Below are positions 46,632-58,605 of a stretch of DNA of 64,000 nucleotides, one piece after another. The stretch covers positions 1 through 64,000 of the forward strand of contig WION01000275.1 in NCBI GenBank assembly GCA_015039365.1, read 5' to 3'. Positions within the stretch are counted from its first letter, which is position 1, and each line of letters starts with the position of its first letter. This DNA is from Amanita rubescens (Eukaryota; Basidiomycota; Agaricomycetes; Agaricales; Amanitaceae). A program made the translations under genes and the position numbers. The notes under the pieces are model-generated. The model saw nothing but the letters and a program-made list of their open reading frames with translations, made no database searches and was not told the DNA's origin.

Positions 46632-48374
46632 ATGCCTGGCGACGAGACATTGCAAAAATTAGAAGATGCTTCTGACTCTGAGGAGGAGGAAGACGAGCAC
46701 AAAGCCGATGCGATCCCAAAGGTCGATGTAGATGTCACAAAACTGACTCCTCTATCTCCAGAAGTCATCTCAAAACAGGTGAGCACTTACGTTCAGATAT
46801 AAAAACGAGGTCTGATGATACTTTAGGCTACAATAAATCTTGGTGTGCTTCTTTCATTCATCCGTAAACAACTCAACTTAGACTTCCATCTGCTAGGTAC
46901 TATCGGCCATGTCGCTCACGGTAAATCGACGGTTGTCAAAGCCATTTCCGGCGTGCAAACCGTGCGTTTCAAAAACGAACTAGTGCGGAACATTACGATC
47001 AAGCTTGGTTATGCCAATGCAAAAGTGCGGAGCTATTGTCCATCCCTCATTCGTCCGTTCATCTATCACGCAGATCTACAAATGCGAAAATGATGCGTGC
47101 CCGCGACCAGGCTGCTACAGATCATATCGTTCCGATAAAGAGGATCATCCCCCTTGCGAGCGACCGGGATGCAATCACCGCATGAAACTCGTTCGACATG
47201 TCTCCTTTGTAGATTGCCCTGGACATGATATTCTCATGGCTACTATGTTAAACGGCGCTGCCGTCATGGACGCGGCCCTACTTCTCATTGCAGGAAATGA
47301 AACATGCCCACAACCTCAAACTTCGGAACATCTCGCTGCCGTGGAGATCATGAAACTGGAACATATTATCATTCTCCAAAACAAAGTTGATCTGATAAAG
47401 GAAGCACAAGCCTTGGAGCACCAAAAGAGTATTGCTGCCTTTGTTAAAGGTTCGTCGTGCCTGGCTGTTATTGTATCCCGATTTGCAACTTGAATTCGTG
47501 TAGGAACGGTCGCTGAAACATCACCGATTGTGCCCATTTCCGCACAACTGAAATATAATATTGACGCCGTCAACGAATATATCGTGAAACGCATCCCCAT
47601 CCCCGTGCGCGACTTTACTTCTGACCCTAGGCTGATTGTTATTCGATCATTCGATGTTAACAAGCCAGGCGCAGAGGTGGACGAGCTCAAAGGAGGTGTA
47701 GCTGGTGGTTCTATCCTCATGGGTGTCCTTCAAATAGGACAAGAAGTTGAGATTCGGCCTGGTATTGTGACGAAGGATACCGCAGGTCGTACGAAATGCC
47801 AGCCCATCTTTAGCAGGATTATGTCGCTTCACGCAGAAAACAACCTTCTCTCTTTCGCCGTTCCCGGAGGACTAATAGGTGTCGGCACGAAAATTGATCC
47901 TACTCTGTGTCGAGCAGATCGATTAGTGGGTCAAGTGCTGGGCGCGGTCGGAAAACTTCCAAAGATCTATACCGGTAAGCATATATAACCCTTCCGGAAG
48001 ACTCTGCTCACAAATGACATCTGCAGAGCTGGAAATTAACCTATTTTTACTTCGCCGACTACTTGGAGTGAAAACGGAAGATAAGAAGCGGACCAAGGTC
48101 TCTAAACTGGTGAAAAATGAGCTTTTGCTTATAAACATTGGATCCACGTCTACTGGTGGTAGAGTGTTGAGCGTCAAGGCAGATCTTGCGAAGATCCAGT
48201 TAACATCCCCCGCTTGCACGGAGATCGGCGAGAAGGTGGCTCTATCTCGTCGAATCGAGAAACATTGGCGTCTAGTTGGTGAGTGTCTCTACGACATTTA
48301 AGAAAATAATGGATTGACGAATGTCCACAGGTTGGGGAAGCGTACAGCGTGGCACAGTATTGGAAGTAGAATAG
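46632..48374 (+). CDS. GCD11: Translation initiation factor eIF2 subunit gamma
   Basis: Seven exons (46632-46778, 46827-46842, 46897-47024, 47074-47449, 47504-47974, 48027-48278, 48331-48374) give 477 residues. GTPase motifs: GHVAHGKST (G1), VDCPGHD (G3), QNKVDL (G4) and ISAQLKYN (G5). A zinc-ribbon-like insertion carries [12 protein letters not shown] and [10 protein letters not shown]. Domain II/III landmarks include [15 protein letters not shown] and LRRLLGV. It binds GTP and initiator Met-tRNA in the eIF2 ternary complex. Exon 2 is only 16 nt, just upstream of the G1 loop. A decayed tandem copy lies at 49862. Confidence 0.96.
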
Positions 48375-48567
48375 TAGTATATCGCACTGCCTTCATACAC
48401 GATGCATTTATTGTTTTCTTTCACGCTACCTTGCATTGATTCACTCTATCCAAGCAAAAGAACTTGACGTTCGAGAACGGCTTCTAACCTCCATACTTTT
48501 GTTCGGCACATTCTAATAATGTACACAATCGGGAGTAGAAGACTCTTATTCTCGGTCCAACTACTGA

Positions 48568-48690
48568 AGTACTGATCGCTGTGCCACTAGAGATTGTCTA
48601 AGTGAAACTGTGAGATGATATTCACTCGAAGAAGGCGCCGTCGAGTACATTGTACAAAGAGCCGCCGTGATTCAAGAAGTGTTCGATGAT
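48568..48690 (-). pseudogene. Terminal-exon remnant of the His-rich gene
   Basis: The minus strand reads IEHFLNHGGSL then diverges and stops. It matches the last exon of the gene at 51144-52631 (same IEHFLNHGGSL, and the flank TGATCGCTGTGCCACTAGA against TGATCGCTGTGTCGTTGGA). Internal sequence is deleted, and the upstream exons are replaced by the HNH gene. Confidence 0.75.
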
Positions 48691-48763
48691 GCACAAACGG
48701 TTATCTAAAACAGTATTACTAAAAAAGGCCTACGACTCCACTATCATAAAATGTCTCATATGC

Positions 48764-49788
48764 ATGTCAGACTCGTCTTCCCTGCAACTCATGCCTCTAC
48801 GGCCCCACAGCCTGCCAACTGGCTTCGGATATCAGCATGAAATCTCAGAGTCAGAAGCCTCCAACACGACCGCTTTTGACACGAGGGTCGATGCCAGAGA
48901 CCTTCGACGCTGTGTAGTATGCGGCAAGAAAGCGAGAGAGGGACCACATCCAGGCGTACACCGGGCGCATATTATAGACAAAACTGAATATGTATTGGTA
49001 AGAGATTGTTTTTTGTTGTAACTGAACAATAGTTAATTCCGCGTAGTGGAACTTCAGGCTGAAGAACACAGGCTTTATTCCTCCTCTCGCTAAAAGCGTG
49101 AAGCATGAACCACGAAACGGCATCAATTTATGTAATTTGCATCATAGACACTTCGATGGCTATCGCTTTTTCGTCCGATGGGTTCCCTCGGTAAGCCTCA
49201 ATTGTGAAATGGTGGCAGTCTTTTCTAACTAACTATCAACAGGCCCGCGTCTTCGTATTCGTAAACTTTTCTCAGCATCGATCCCTGGAGCAATTTCATG
49301 GGAAGACGGTCGCGCTTAATCCAAACCGCAACCATAGCCCGTTCCCCGCTGCATTCCTGATCCACGAGATGCGTACAAGGGGATTTCACCCTTGGTGCGC
49401 CGACCGATCAATCCCCTATCCATTATTTCCCACTTATACTCTTGTTGACAATGGTGGAGGCGGCGGAATGGCAAGTTTTGGAGGTGGGAGTGGTGCCGCT
49501 GAACCGGGCGGAAGTGATACCGATGAATCGGGTGAAAGTGATACCGCTGAACAGGGTGGAAGTGGTGGAGCGAGTTCTAGCAGCGGACCCTCGTCCACAG
49601 GAATAAACCAACAATATCTTGTTCTCAGCAATCCTTTTCGGGATCCAGAACTGCTCGAATCCATGCGTCGTCAGTGGCAACAGCTCCCGAATTGGAAATC
49701 TGCAACAGTCGAAGGATCGACCTGGGAAGGGACAGCAGAAGAGAACGCGAGGAAATACGTCGATCTTTTTGGCCTCAGTACTCTTTAA
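48764..49788 (+). CDS. HNH-nuclease-domain protein
   Basis: Three exons (48764-48997, 49047-49190, 49243-49788) give 307 residues. The HNH_2-type core reads RRCVVCGKKA, HRAHIIDK, NGINLCNLHHRHFDGYRF: Cys pair, HxxH-type His and the LCxxHHxxFD signature. Such domains are numerous in Agaricomycetes, usually with unknown targets. A Gly/Ser/acidic low-complexity stretch (about residues 200-240) links it to a C-terminal segment with LVLSNPFRDPELLESMRRQW. It lies between the two duplicated eIF2-gamma copies, so it was probably inserted or duplicated with them. DNA cleavage is inferred from the motif only. Confidence 0.85.
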
Positions 49789-49861
49789 CTTAAAAAACTG
49801 TATTATACAAGTCAAGCCAAGTCGAATTTTTTTGTAACCGACACGACCAGGATTAATCCTA

Positions 49862-50893
49862 CCAACTCAAAACAGGTGAGCGCTACGTTCAGATATAAAA
49901 GCAACGTCTGATGATACTTTACTAGAACTACAATAGATCTTCCATTCATTTGTAAACAACCCAACGTAGACTTCCGTCTGCTAGGTACTATCAGGCATGT
50001 TTCTCGACGGTTGTCAAAGCCATTTCTGCAAACTATGCGTTTCAAAAAGAATAAGTGCGGAACATTACGACTGGGTTATGCTGATGCAAAAGTGCGGAGC
50101 TAGTGTTTATCCCCTTATTCGTCCGTTCACTCATCAAGCAGATCTACAAATGGGAAAACGATAGGTGCCCACGACCAGGCTGCTATAGATCATTTCGTTC
50201 CGATAACTCGTTCGACATGTCTCCTTTGTGGATTGCCCTGGACATGGTATTCTCATGGCTACTATGTTAACCGGGGCTGCCGTCATGGACGCGGCCCTAC
50301 TTCTCATTGCAGGAAATGAAACATGCCTTCAACCTCAAACTTCAGAACATCTCGCTACCGTAAACTAGAACATATTATCATCCTTCAAAACAAAGTTGGT
50401 CTGAAAAAGGAAGCACAAGCCTTGGAGCACCAAAACATATCGCTGCCCTTGTTAGAGGTTCGTCGTGTCCGGTTGTCATTGCATCCCGATCCACAACTTG
50501 AATTCATGTAGGAACGGTCGCTGGAACTCATCACCAATTGTGCTCATTTCCGCACAACTTTGACGTCGTCAACGAATATATCGTGAAACGCACCCCCATC
50601 ATCGATTAGTCGGTCAAGTGCTGGGCGCAGTCGGAAAGCTTTACGGTAAGCATGTATGACCCTTTCGGAAGACTATGCTTACAAATGAATTTGTAGAGCT
50701 GGAAATACTTCGTCGGCTACTTCCCCTGGTGCTTGCACGGAGATCGGCGAAAAGGTGGCATTATCACGTCGAATCGAGAAACATTAACGTCTCGTTGGTA
50801 AGTGTCTCTACGACATTCAAGAAAATAATCGATTGACGCATGTCCACAGGTTGGGGGAAGCGTACAGCATCCACATTACTGGAAGTAGAGTAG
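49862..50893 (+). pseudogene. Decayed tandem copy of eIF2-gamma
   Basis: Follows the intact gene from the end of exon 1 to the last exon, introns included, so it arose by DNA duplication. Long identities remain (for example GCCGTCATGGACGCGGCCCT and CAAGCCTTGGAGCACCAAAA). The G1 loop segment lost about 13 nt, removing the GKS residues. Most of the exon with domain II is deleted, and stops and frameshifts abound. Not translatable. Confidence 0.95.
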
Positions 50894-51143
50894 TAGTACT
50901 CAATGTTTTTCATTCATACTACCTTGCATTGATCCACTCTTATATTATTACAAGTAAAGGAACTTGGTGTTCGAAAACGACTTCGAAGTTCGAACCTCGA
51001 AGAACCATCGGCCTACAAATTCTATACTTTTGTTCAACACATTCTAATAATGTACACTTATTATCACAATCGAGAGTAAAAGACTTTTGTTCTCAGACTA
51101 TTCCACATTTCAATGTTGGGGGCCATGTCCGTTCGAGATCGGA

Positions 51144-52631
51144 CTATTGATCGCTGTGTCGTTGGAGGATGTCTAAGTAAAACTGTGAGATGGTGTACAC
51201 TTGAAGAAGCTGTGCGCATACATTATCATCATCCAGACGAAGGCCTTTTTCTAATTTCTCAGCGGTGCCGTTTACCTCTCGAGCACACTGTCCTCTTGCC
51301 AACAAGACAGTGCTTACATCCTCGGGTTGCACCTCGTTGTTCAAAGAGCCACCATGATTCAAGAAGTGTTCGATCGGTACAGGGTCATGACTGCGCGATT
51401 GGTGTATCACAGGTGCCTCGTGTGTTACTTGGTAAATTGGGATGGTCGTATGAATCCGATGTTGATCGACGGCTGATGGGGAAGGAATGAGTTATATATT
51501 TCTTCAATGGCACGACCCAACTGACTTTCTTTTTGGATTATTGGCTGAATTACGTGATGAACGTGATGGTGAACATGTTCATTCACGATCATACCCTTAT
51601 CAATCACGGTGCGCTCTTTTGCGGCATGATGCTATTTCTATCAACAGATTGCCCATCAGGAATGAAAGGGACATACTACGGTGTCGTGATGTTGCCGCAT
51701 TTGACCTTCTAGTAATGTTGCTTCCTCGGCTTTGTTAACATGGTTCTCACGAATATGAGCAACGGGATGAACCTTAAAAGAAGATTAGTATGCAACAAAA
51801 CAATGACAGCGAGAAGTTACATTTTCATGATGTTTCTCTTCTAAAACGTTGGAGGCTACAACAGGCTGAGTGTGATGTTGTACATGATGAACTATGGGGT
51901 TCAGTATAGGCTACTATTAGGTAAGTCATAACTTACTGTGCCTCTCATGTTCCTTCACACGTTGGACCTCTTCAGTCTCTACGTGACGGACCTGTTCATG
52001 GGTGACAGCTATACTGCTGTGAGTAGAATATGCGGGCGTACAAAAGAAATGCCTACAGTTTAATTGCATAACGTCTTCAGATGTGCGTTTCGATGGCATA
52101 GCGTCAGTGGAAGAAGCGTCAATGTGTCCTCCATGATGAACACCTGAAAAACATAAAATTTACGCCTGCAAGATGCTTGGATGAAAATTTACCGTTGTCA
52201 AGCTTCGTGCCAGCTGTAACGACATCACTATTGGTAGTATCTTGTACTTGTTTCGCAATATTAGCTTCTACGCCCAAATGGAGGTTATTCATGAGGTTAA
52301 GTAATACACGCCTTGTATGCTTACGGTCTGTAGGTGTACCGGGTTTTCCGGTCGTTCCCGGTCCTGTCCCGGAAGGGAGGATGTAGGAATCCGTACCCAA
52401 GGCAGATCCATGTTGCGAATTTTCGATGGCGCCGGCCTCTTTATCAGAAGATGGACGTACTAAAGAGTAATAGTTGATCACATGTTACTGCCCAAAAGTA
52501 AACAACTGACATTGCGATTCGGTTGCCTTTGTGCCAGTGTCCATGTTGGAAGCCGGAGAAAAGTTGGTCGCCAAGCTAGTTCTACGCTCAACGTCGTTTG
52601 ATGACTTCGCCGATGTACTAGAGCCAGACAT
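51144..52631 (-). CDS. His/Val-rich conserved fungal protein (often labelled allergen-like)
   Basis: Seven exons (52631-52511, 52459-52193, 52143-51937, 51891-51821, 51772-51677, 51631-51526, 51472-51144) give 398 residues. After a Ser-rich start and a helical part come imperfect repeats: HHVQHHTQPVV, HPVAHIRENH, GMIVNEHVHHHVHHVIQPII, HRIHTTIPIYQVTHEAPVIH. The C-terminal segment PIEHFLNHGGSL..CAREVNGTAEKLEKGL follows. Proteins with this HHH..IQP layout are conserved in many fungi and sometimes annotated as allergens; the biochemical role is unknown. All six introns are 45-53 nt and in phase. A broken last exon of a second copy is at 48568. The extreme C-terminus after DDDN may be spliced differently. 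Confidence 0.75.
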
Positions 52632-53581
52632 GGAGAGCCGTCGACTATCGCTTTTAAGAGCGTCTTTTATTGTAGAGCCAATACCTAAACGAATTCGGTC
52701 AGTCGCGGAACTGCAGGCGAGAAATGGAAAACGAACCCATTGTTTATGATTTTACTGTGCGATGGATGTGAAGAGGACGATAGCTTGGAAAATTGGCCCC
52801 GCAATTAGGACGTTATATAGGCAGCCCAAAGGGCACAACGTCATCGTTCTGTCGATCATCTTCATACATCGTCATAGCCGACTGACATGTAAAGGGGTGC
52901 CAGAGATCGGATACTCTGCAAAGGACGTTCAAGAGTTCAAATGTTCACGTTCAGTGGTGGTTCGGATATTTTCGGTACGATGTCCCGCACGACTTTCACA
53001 TAGAGAGCCTGCCATCGGTTGAAAAGTGGCTTTTGTGGGCGAGGGTTCGCGAGATAGGCTACTCCTATTCTGTGTATTGCCAGAAAATAGTTTGCCGAGG
53101 ATTTAGGAGTGGAACGCCAAAAGAGTCAGGGTCATCGAAGTTATGTAAAAGCGGAATACCGCTCCCGAACTTCACTCCACAACGAGTGCAACTTCTCGAT
53201 TTTTGAAAAGGGTACTTGGGGCTTAAAAGGGCCCATTGGAATAGGAATCATGGGGCAGATACAAGGTTCGGATCTAGATATGAACGTTGGTTGAAAAAGA
53301 GGGGTCTTGATGTTTGTGTACTTCAGACGCTGGGAGAGGTCCCCTTTTCGTCCGCAATTCGATGATTATCGATTAGATATTTCTGCAGATGGGTATTGAC
53401 TTCGTCTCACGAGTGGGCATCTTTACCGAAACCCGACGCCCCAGGCTCAGGTTAATACACGTTTTTCGGCCATGGGAAGCGATTCCGAATTTCGGAACGA
53501 TGACGTTTTGTCGGCCTATAAGAATCATATCTCTTCTACGACTGGTCATCTGAGCTTTTCGTTCCTCACGCTCGACCACCC
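52632..53581. other. Intergenic between His-rich gene and glycogen phosphorylase
   Basis: About 950 bp holding both promoters. Short frames only; nothing recognised. Confidence 0.45.
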
Positions 53582-56500
53582 ATGACTTCTGTCATCGATC
53601 CAAAGACAATCGGGAAGCCTTCAAGGGCCCGCCGTCACGTCCGCACCCTTACAGGTCCAGTGCGACAGCCTTTACATTTCTACTGATACGAATTCCTTTC
53701 TTAGGTTATCTTCCGGAGACAGACGCTACAGGCAAGGAAAAATGGCCTCGAGGCGACGAAAAAATATGGAAAGCGGGAATACGAGGTCTTGACAAAGGTT
53801 CGCACTTTTCATGCGCTTTGACGCGTCTCATCTTCATTTGCCTAGACGAGTCCGATTACACCAAGTCTTTCGTCAATCATGTACAAACCTCTCTTTCTCG
53901 ACAAGCGTATAACCTTGGTAAGTCATGCACGACTTTGATTAAATTTTTCGACTCATAACTCGCATTAGATAACCTTGGTGCATATCAAGCCTCTGCACTA
54001 GCCGTCAGAGACAACCTTCTGGTAGGTTAAATACGTTCCGATCACCGTGTAACGTTGATGATTCACCTTCAAAGATAAACTGGAATGATACTCAATTGCA
54101 CTATACGCGCAAGGCTCCCAAGCGAGCCTACTACCTTTCATTGGAGTTTCTGATGGGCCGCACTCTTGACAATGCGGTAAGTCCATCTCCAATAGTGCAT
54201 ATACTTACTAAATTGCCGCACCCAAGATTCTCAACCTAGGTTTGAAAGATGTATGTAAGGATGGAGTCAAATCACTTGGCTTCAACCTGGAAGATCTTTT
54301 GGAGCAAGAACGTGATGCTGCTCTCGGAAACGGCGGTCTTGGGCGCCTTGCAGCTTGTTATCTTGACTCTTCCGCGTCTCAGGTAATGCAGACATAATCC
54401 TTTTCCTTTCTTTGATTGTAAACAATTTGAAGGAACTACCGGTATGGGGATACGGTTTACGATACAAGTATGGGATTTTCCAGCAGTTAATTTCTCCGGA
54501 AGGAAACCAATTGGAGGTAAAGTTGTCCTCTCACACATGGTGTCACATGAGGTTATAATCATCCGTGGCGCAGGCTCCAGACCCCTGGCTAGAACATCAG
54601 AATCCTTGGGAGGTGGGACATGGTTAAATCCCTCATATTAAATCTTATCTTTAATATACAGCTCCCCCGTTTGGATGTCTCTTACGACATCCGTTTTTAT
54701 GGACAAGCCGAGAGACTGGATGACGGCAGCGGCCGCGCTAGTTGGACGGGAGGACAAGAGGTGCTTGCCGTCGCATACGATGTCATGATACCCGGTTACC
54801 ACACGAAGACGACAAACAATCTACGGTTGTGGGAAAGCAGACCTAAGCGTGGATTTGATCTCAACTCGTTCAACGGTCAGGATAGTGGGCTTTATATTAA
54901 CACTCTGACTGATTATCATCATAGCTGGAAATTACGAGAAGGCAGTGGAGTCCTCAAATAGCGCTGATGCCATAACCTCTGTCCTATATCCCAATGACCA
55001 CACGTATGTCATTGGATAAATTAACTTTGCTTGGCTGACAGAATTTCAAGGACATGTAAGATGTTCTGAACTATGAACTACGCTTTATATTGATAGCAAG
55101 GCAGTCGGAAAAGAACTGCGCTTGAAACAGCAGTAGTGAGTTTATTCGCTACGACTTCTTCTCAGAAAGTATGCTGAATTACTGCAAGCTTCTGGACTGC
55201 TGCCAGTCTTGCGGACATTATTCGCCGTTTCAAAAATGTTGGGAAGCCATTCACTGAATTCCCTGACTGTAGGTGGTATATCATAAGCCAGAAAGTGAGG
55301 CTCTGACATGTCCTGGAAGACGTCGCCATACAGTTGAATGACGTAAGACGAAGGTTACAATTATTGCTTCTAGTACTGATAGGATAAAAGACCCACCCTA
55401 CGCTTGCTATTCCGGAGCTGATGCGGATTTTCGTCGATGAGGAAGAGCTCCCATGGGATATCGCATGGCAAATTGTGACAAATACCTTCTTCTACACGAA
55501 CCATACAGTTTTACCCGTCAGTTTTTTGTTCACACTCGTCAAGCGTATAGTTGAATCACTCGACACAGGAAGCTCTCGAAAAATGGTCCGTTCCGCTTGT
55601 GGAACATCTCCTTCCCAGGCATTTGCAGATTATATATGATATCGTGAGTAGTTAGTCCTAAAAAATGTGTCGAATGTCTCAAAAAAAGGCTCTAGAACCT
55701 GTAAGTCCTAACTGTTTGTCCGCTGTGGCTGTAGTTTACACAAATGGGAACAAAAGCTTTTTCCTTCAAGGTAAGATTCAAACATTTTCTCCAGTAGATG
55801 TTGTTAATGAGCCCCGTCCAGCGGTGGAAAAGAAATTCCCGGGTGACAGAGAGAGGCTTGCTCGAATGTCGCTTATTGAAGGTATTGTATTTTCGTCATT
55901 TGCCTGTGTGTGAACTCAATGAACAATTCAGAGGGCTATCCCAAGCAAATTAGGATGGCGCACTTGGCAGTCATTGGTAATATCCTTGCTACATTTTGGC
56001 GGGGTTTAATTGAACGCCCACGACAGGTAGTCGAAAAGTCAACGGTGTGGCAGAGGTAAGACCAAGAACAGGTTCATATCGATCAACATCTGAATACATG
56101 TATTTCGTAGTTGCACAGCGAGCTTTTGAGAACTACCATTCTCAAAGACTTCGTCGAATTCGACGGGATTAGCAAGTACGTGGAAAGCCAACTTTTCATG
56201 ATGCGCTAGACTGAAGCACACCTAGATTCGGTAACGTTACCAATGGAAGTAAGTATCACATCTGGGGATGAGGCATCTTAGGCTTAATTATTTCAGTCAC
56301 TCCTCGCAGATGGCTTGATCAGGTATGCGCTTGCTGTCAGTCCTAAAACTTCGTGATTTACGATGCCTTTCTAGTGCAATCCCAAATTGAGTCAGCTCAT
56401 CTCTGAAACGCTGAAATTGGAAAAGCATGTTTGGTTGAAAGACCTTACAAAACTAGAGGGTTTATTACCCTTCGCGGAAGACAAAGCCTTCCGTCAAAAA

Positions 56501-58019
56501 TGGGCAGCAATCAAACAGGGCAATAAGGAGCGCCTGGCTCGGCATGTGCAAGCGACGCTTGGCTTGACCGTTAATACAGATGCAATGTTTGACGTCCAGA
56601 TCAAAGTGAGCTTTCCGTCATTTTAACCTAATCGATACTGACATATGTTGTGCACAGAGATTGCATGAGTATAAGGTTGTCCAAATCAACGTCATTCCCC
56701 AGGTACTAAATCATGGCTCTAGCGTCAAACCATGAATATCCTTGGTGTCATACATGTACGTCCTACTTACCGCCCGACATCATCACTTTTACAAGGATCG
56801 TGCAGCGTTACATAACCCTGAAAGACTTATCCCCAGAAAAGCGTAAAAAGGTCAACAAGAAGGTCGTATTCTTTGCGGGGAAAGCAGCTCCAGCGTGTCA
56901 GTTTGTTTCTTAAATATCGGTTAATTTATACATTGACGTTTCTCTAGATTACATCGCAAAGCTCGTAAGTGATGACCAATGTCCCTTTGGTTATCTTGTC
57001 TAAGCGCATCCAAGACCATTCGCCTAATTGTTAACGTTGCCCGCATTATCAACTCCGACCCAGACACCAAGGATTATTTGACTTTATACTTCTTGCCTGA
57101 CTATGCGGTCTCTTTGGCTGAGATACTTATTCCTGCCTCCGATATCAGTCAACATATATCGACTGCTGGAACAGAAGCGTCGGGAACATCGAACATGAAG
57201 TTCTGTCTCAACGGAGGTCTTCTGCTCGGAACTGTTGGTACGTGGCCAGTTTCAGTTCCCTGGTTCGCCGTACTCACAATTTTTCAGACGGGGCTAATAT
57301 CGAGATTGCTGAGGAGGTACGTCGATTATTCGTCTTTACGCTCCTTTCTTGATAGTGTTCACGAAGGTTGGCGAGAGCAACGTTTGTAAGTTCAGTCGAT
57401 CATTGCAATCAAGCCTTATCTAATTCCTATCAGTCTTCTTTGGACATTTGACCCCGTGAGTCACATTCTTCACCTTTCGAATCGTATTAACTGAACCGAT
57501 GAAGGAATGTGGAGGATTTACGTCACCAGCACATGTACCGCCCCGTTTCATTGGAGCAGAAATCCCCTGAACTTGCAAAAGTCATTGAGAAGATTGCATC
57601 TGGATACTTTGGCGACGGCTCGGCCTATCAACCGTACGTGCCAGGCAATGATCCCACTCGATATCTTGGTAAATTGAATCACCATAGGTTGCTGAGCACA
57701 ATCTTGCAACACGACTATTACTTGATCACAGACGACTTTGATTCTTGTACGAGGCATGCCTTCAGTTATATCTCTATATCTTATTCGTCACAGACCTTGA
57801 AGCTCTCAAAATGGTTGATGAAGCATACTTGGATACGGACGAATGGATTAAAAAGTCAATCAGAACTGTTGCAAAGGTTTGCTAGACCAGTTAATCCATC
57901 GTGCTCTTCATGATTGATGATTGGCCGTTTAGATGGGCAAGTTCAGCTCTGATCGAGCCATCAACGAATATGCCGAATCATACTGGAACATTGAAACGAC
58001 ACTTGTGTCGAGCAATTAG
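53582..58019 (+). CDS. GPH1: Glycogen phosphorylase
   Basis: I could follow the whole protein across 36 small exons. Landmarks in order: [182 protein letters not shown] (pyridoxal-phosphate Lys codon 57198-57200), [19 protein letters not shown], and ending SYWNIE then a short tail. It releases glucose-1-phosphate from glycogen in the cytosol. Very short exons: 55696-55700 (5 nt), 55757-55770 (14 nt), 56658-56675 (18 nt), 56948-56964 (17 nt). No disabling change was seen. Confidence 0.95.
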
Positions 58020-58605
58020 ATCCGTGAGGTTGCTTGAACACGGAAGAGGGACAGTTAATAGATTTCTTTTTTGCGTTTGGTACCTGTTATGTCGCCCCAA
58101 TATGCAAACAAAATTGATTCTGCTTACGCCGTTCGTCGCGGCACAATTGTGATCCAGTGGGATGGTCATTTGTTTCCAGATTTAAGAGCGTGCCGAACTA
58201 TACGTATCAAGATGATGAATCTCTACGATGACGCCGTCACCTACGTTGACAAGCATAAATAACGACTAAAAGTCCGAGATATTAGAGGTGTAGCAACGGA
58301 GCGGATATATCATAGCAGGGTATATTTATCCCCCTATCCACTGCACGTAGCGCGCGACTTGGGCTCTAGAAGCCGCAAGCCTTGATGTGAAGGGCGAAGA
58401 GGAGAGCGTGTAGCATAAAGGAAAAAAAAACAATAAGAGATAAGGTAGATAGATGACATGAACTAAGGAGCGGATATATCAGGACAAGGGACGAGAAAGA
58501 GAATGAAAAAGCAGACCTCAGGCGGGTATCCTCTTCCGTAGGGAATCACCGGTGGCGGCGTCAACGAGGATAAGGAAAGATGATAAAAAAAGACGAAAAG
58601 GAGCT
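58020..58605. other. Intergenic, convergent 3' flanks
   Basis: Between the convergent phosphorylase and Msb1-type genes. A 63-codon frame (58071-58262) is not recognised. Nothing else seen. Confidence 0.45.

Noticed and set aside
51632..51676. Stop codons suggesting that the His-rich gene is a pseudogene
   Set aside because: They fall inside a 45-nt canonical intron; all exons join in phase.
58071..58262. Extra C-terminal exon of glycogen phosphorylase
   Set aside because: The protein ends normally after SYWNIE plus a short tail at 58019, and the following frame has no similarity to the family.
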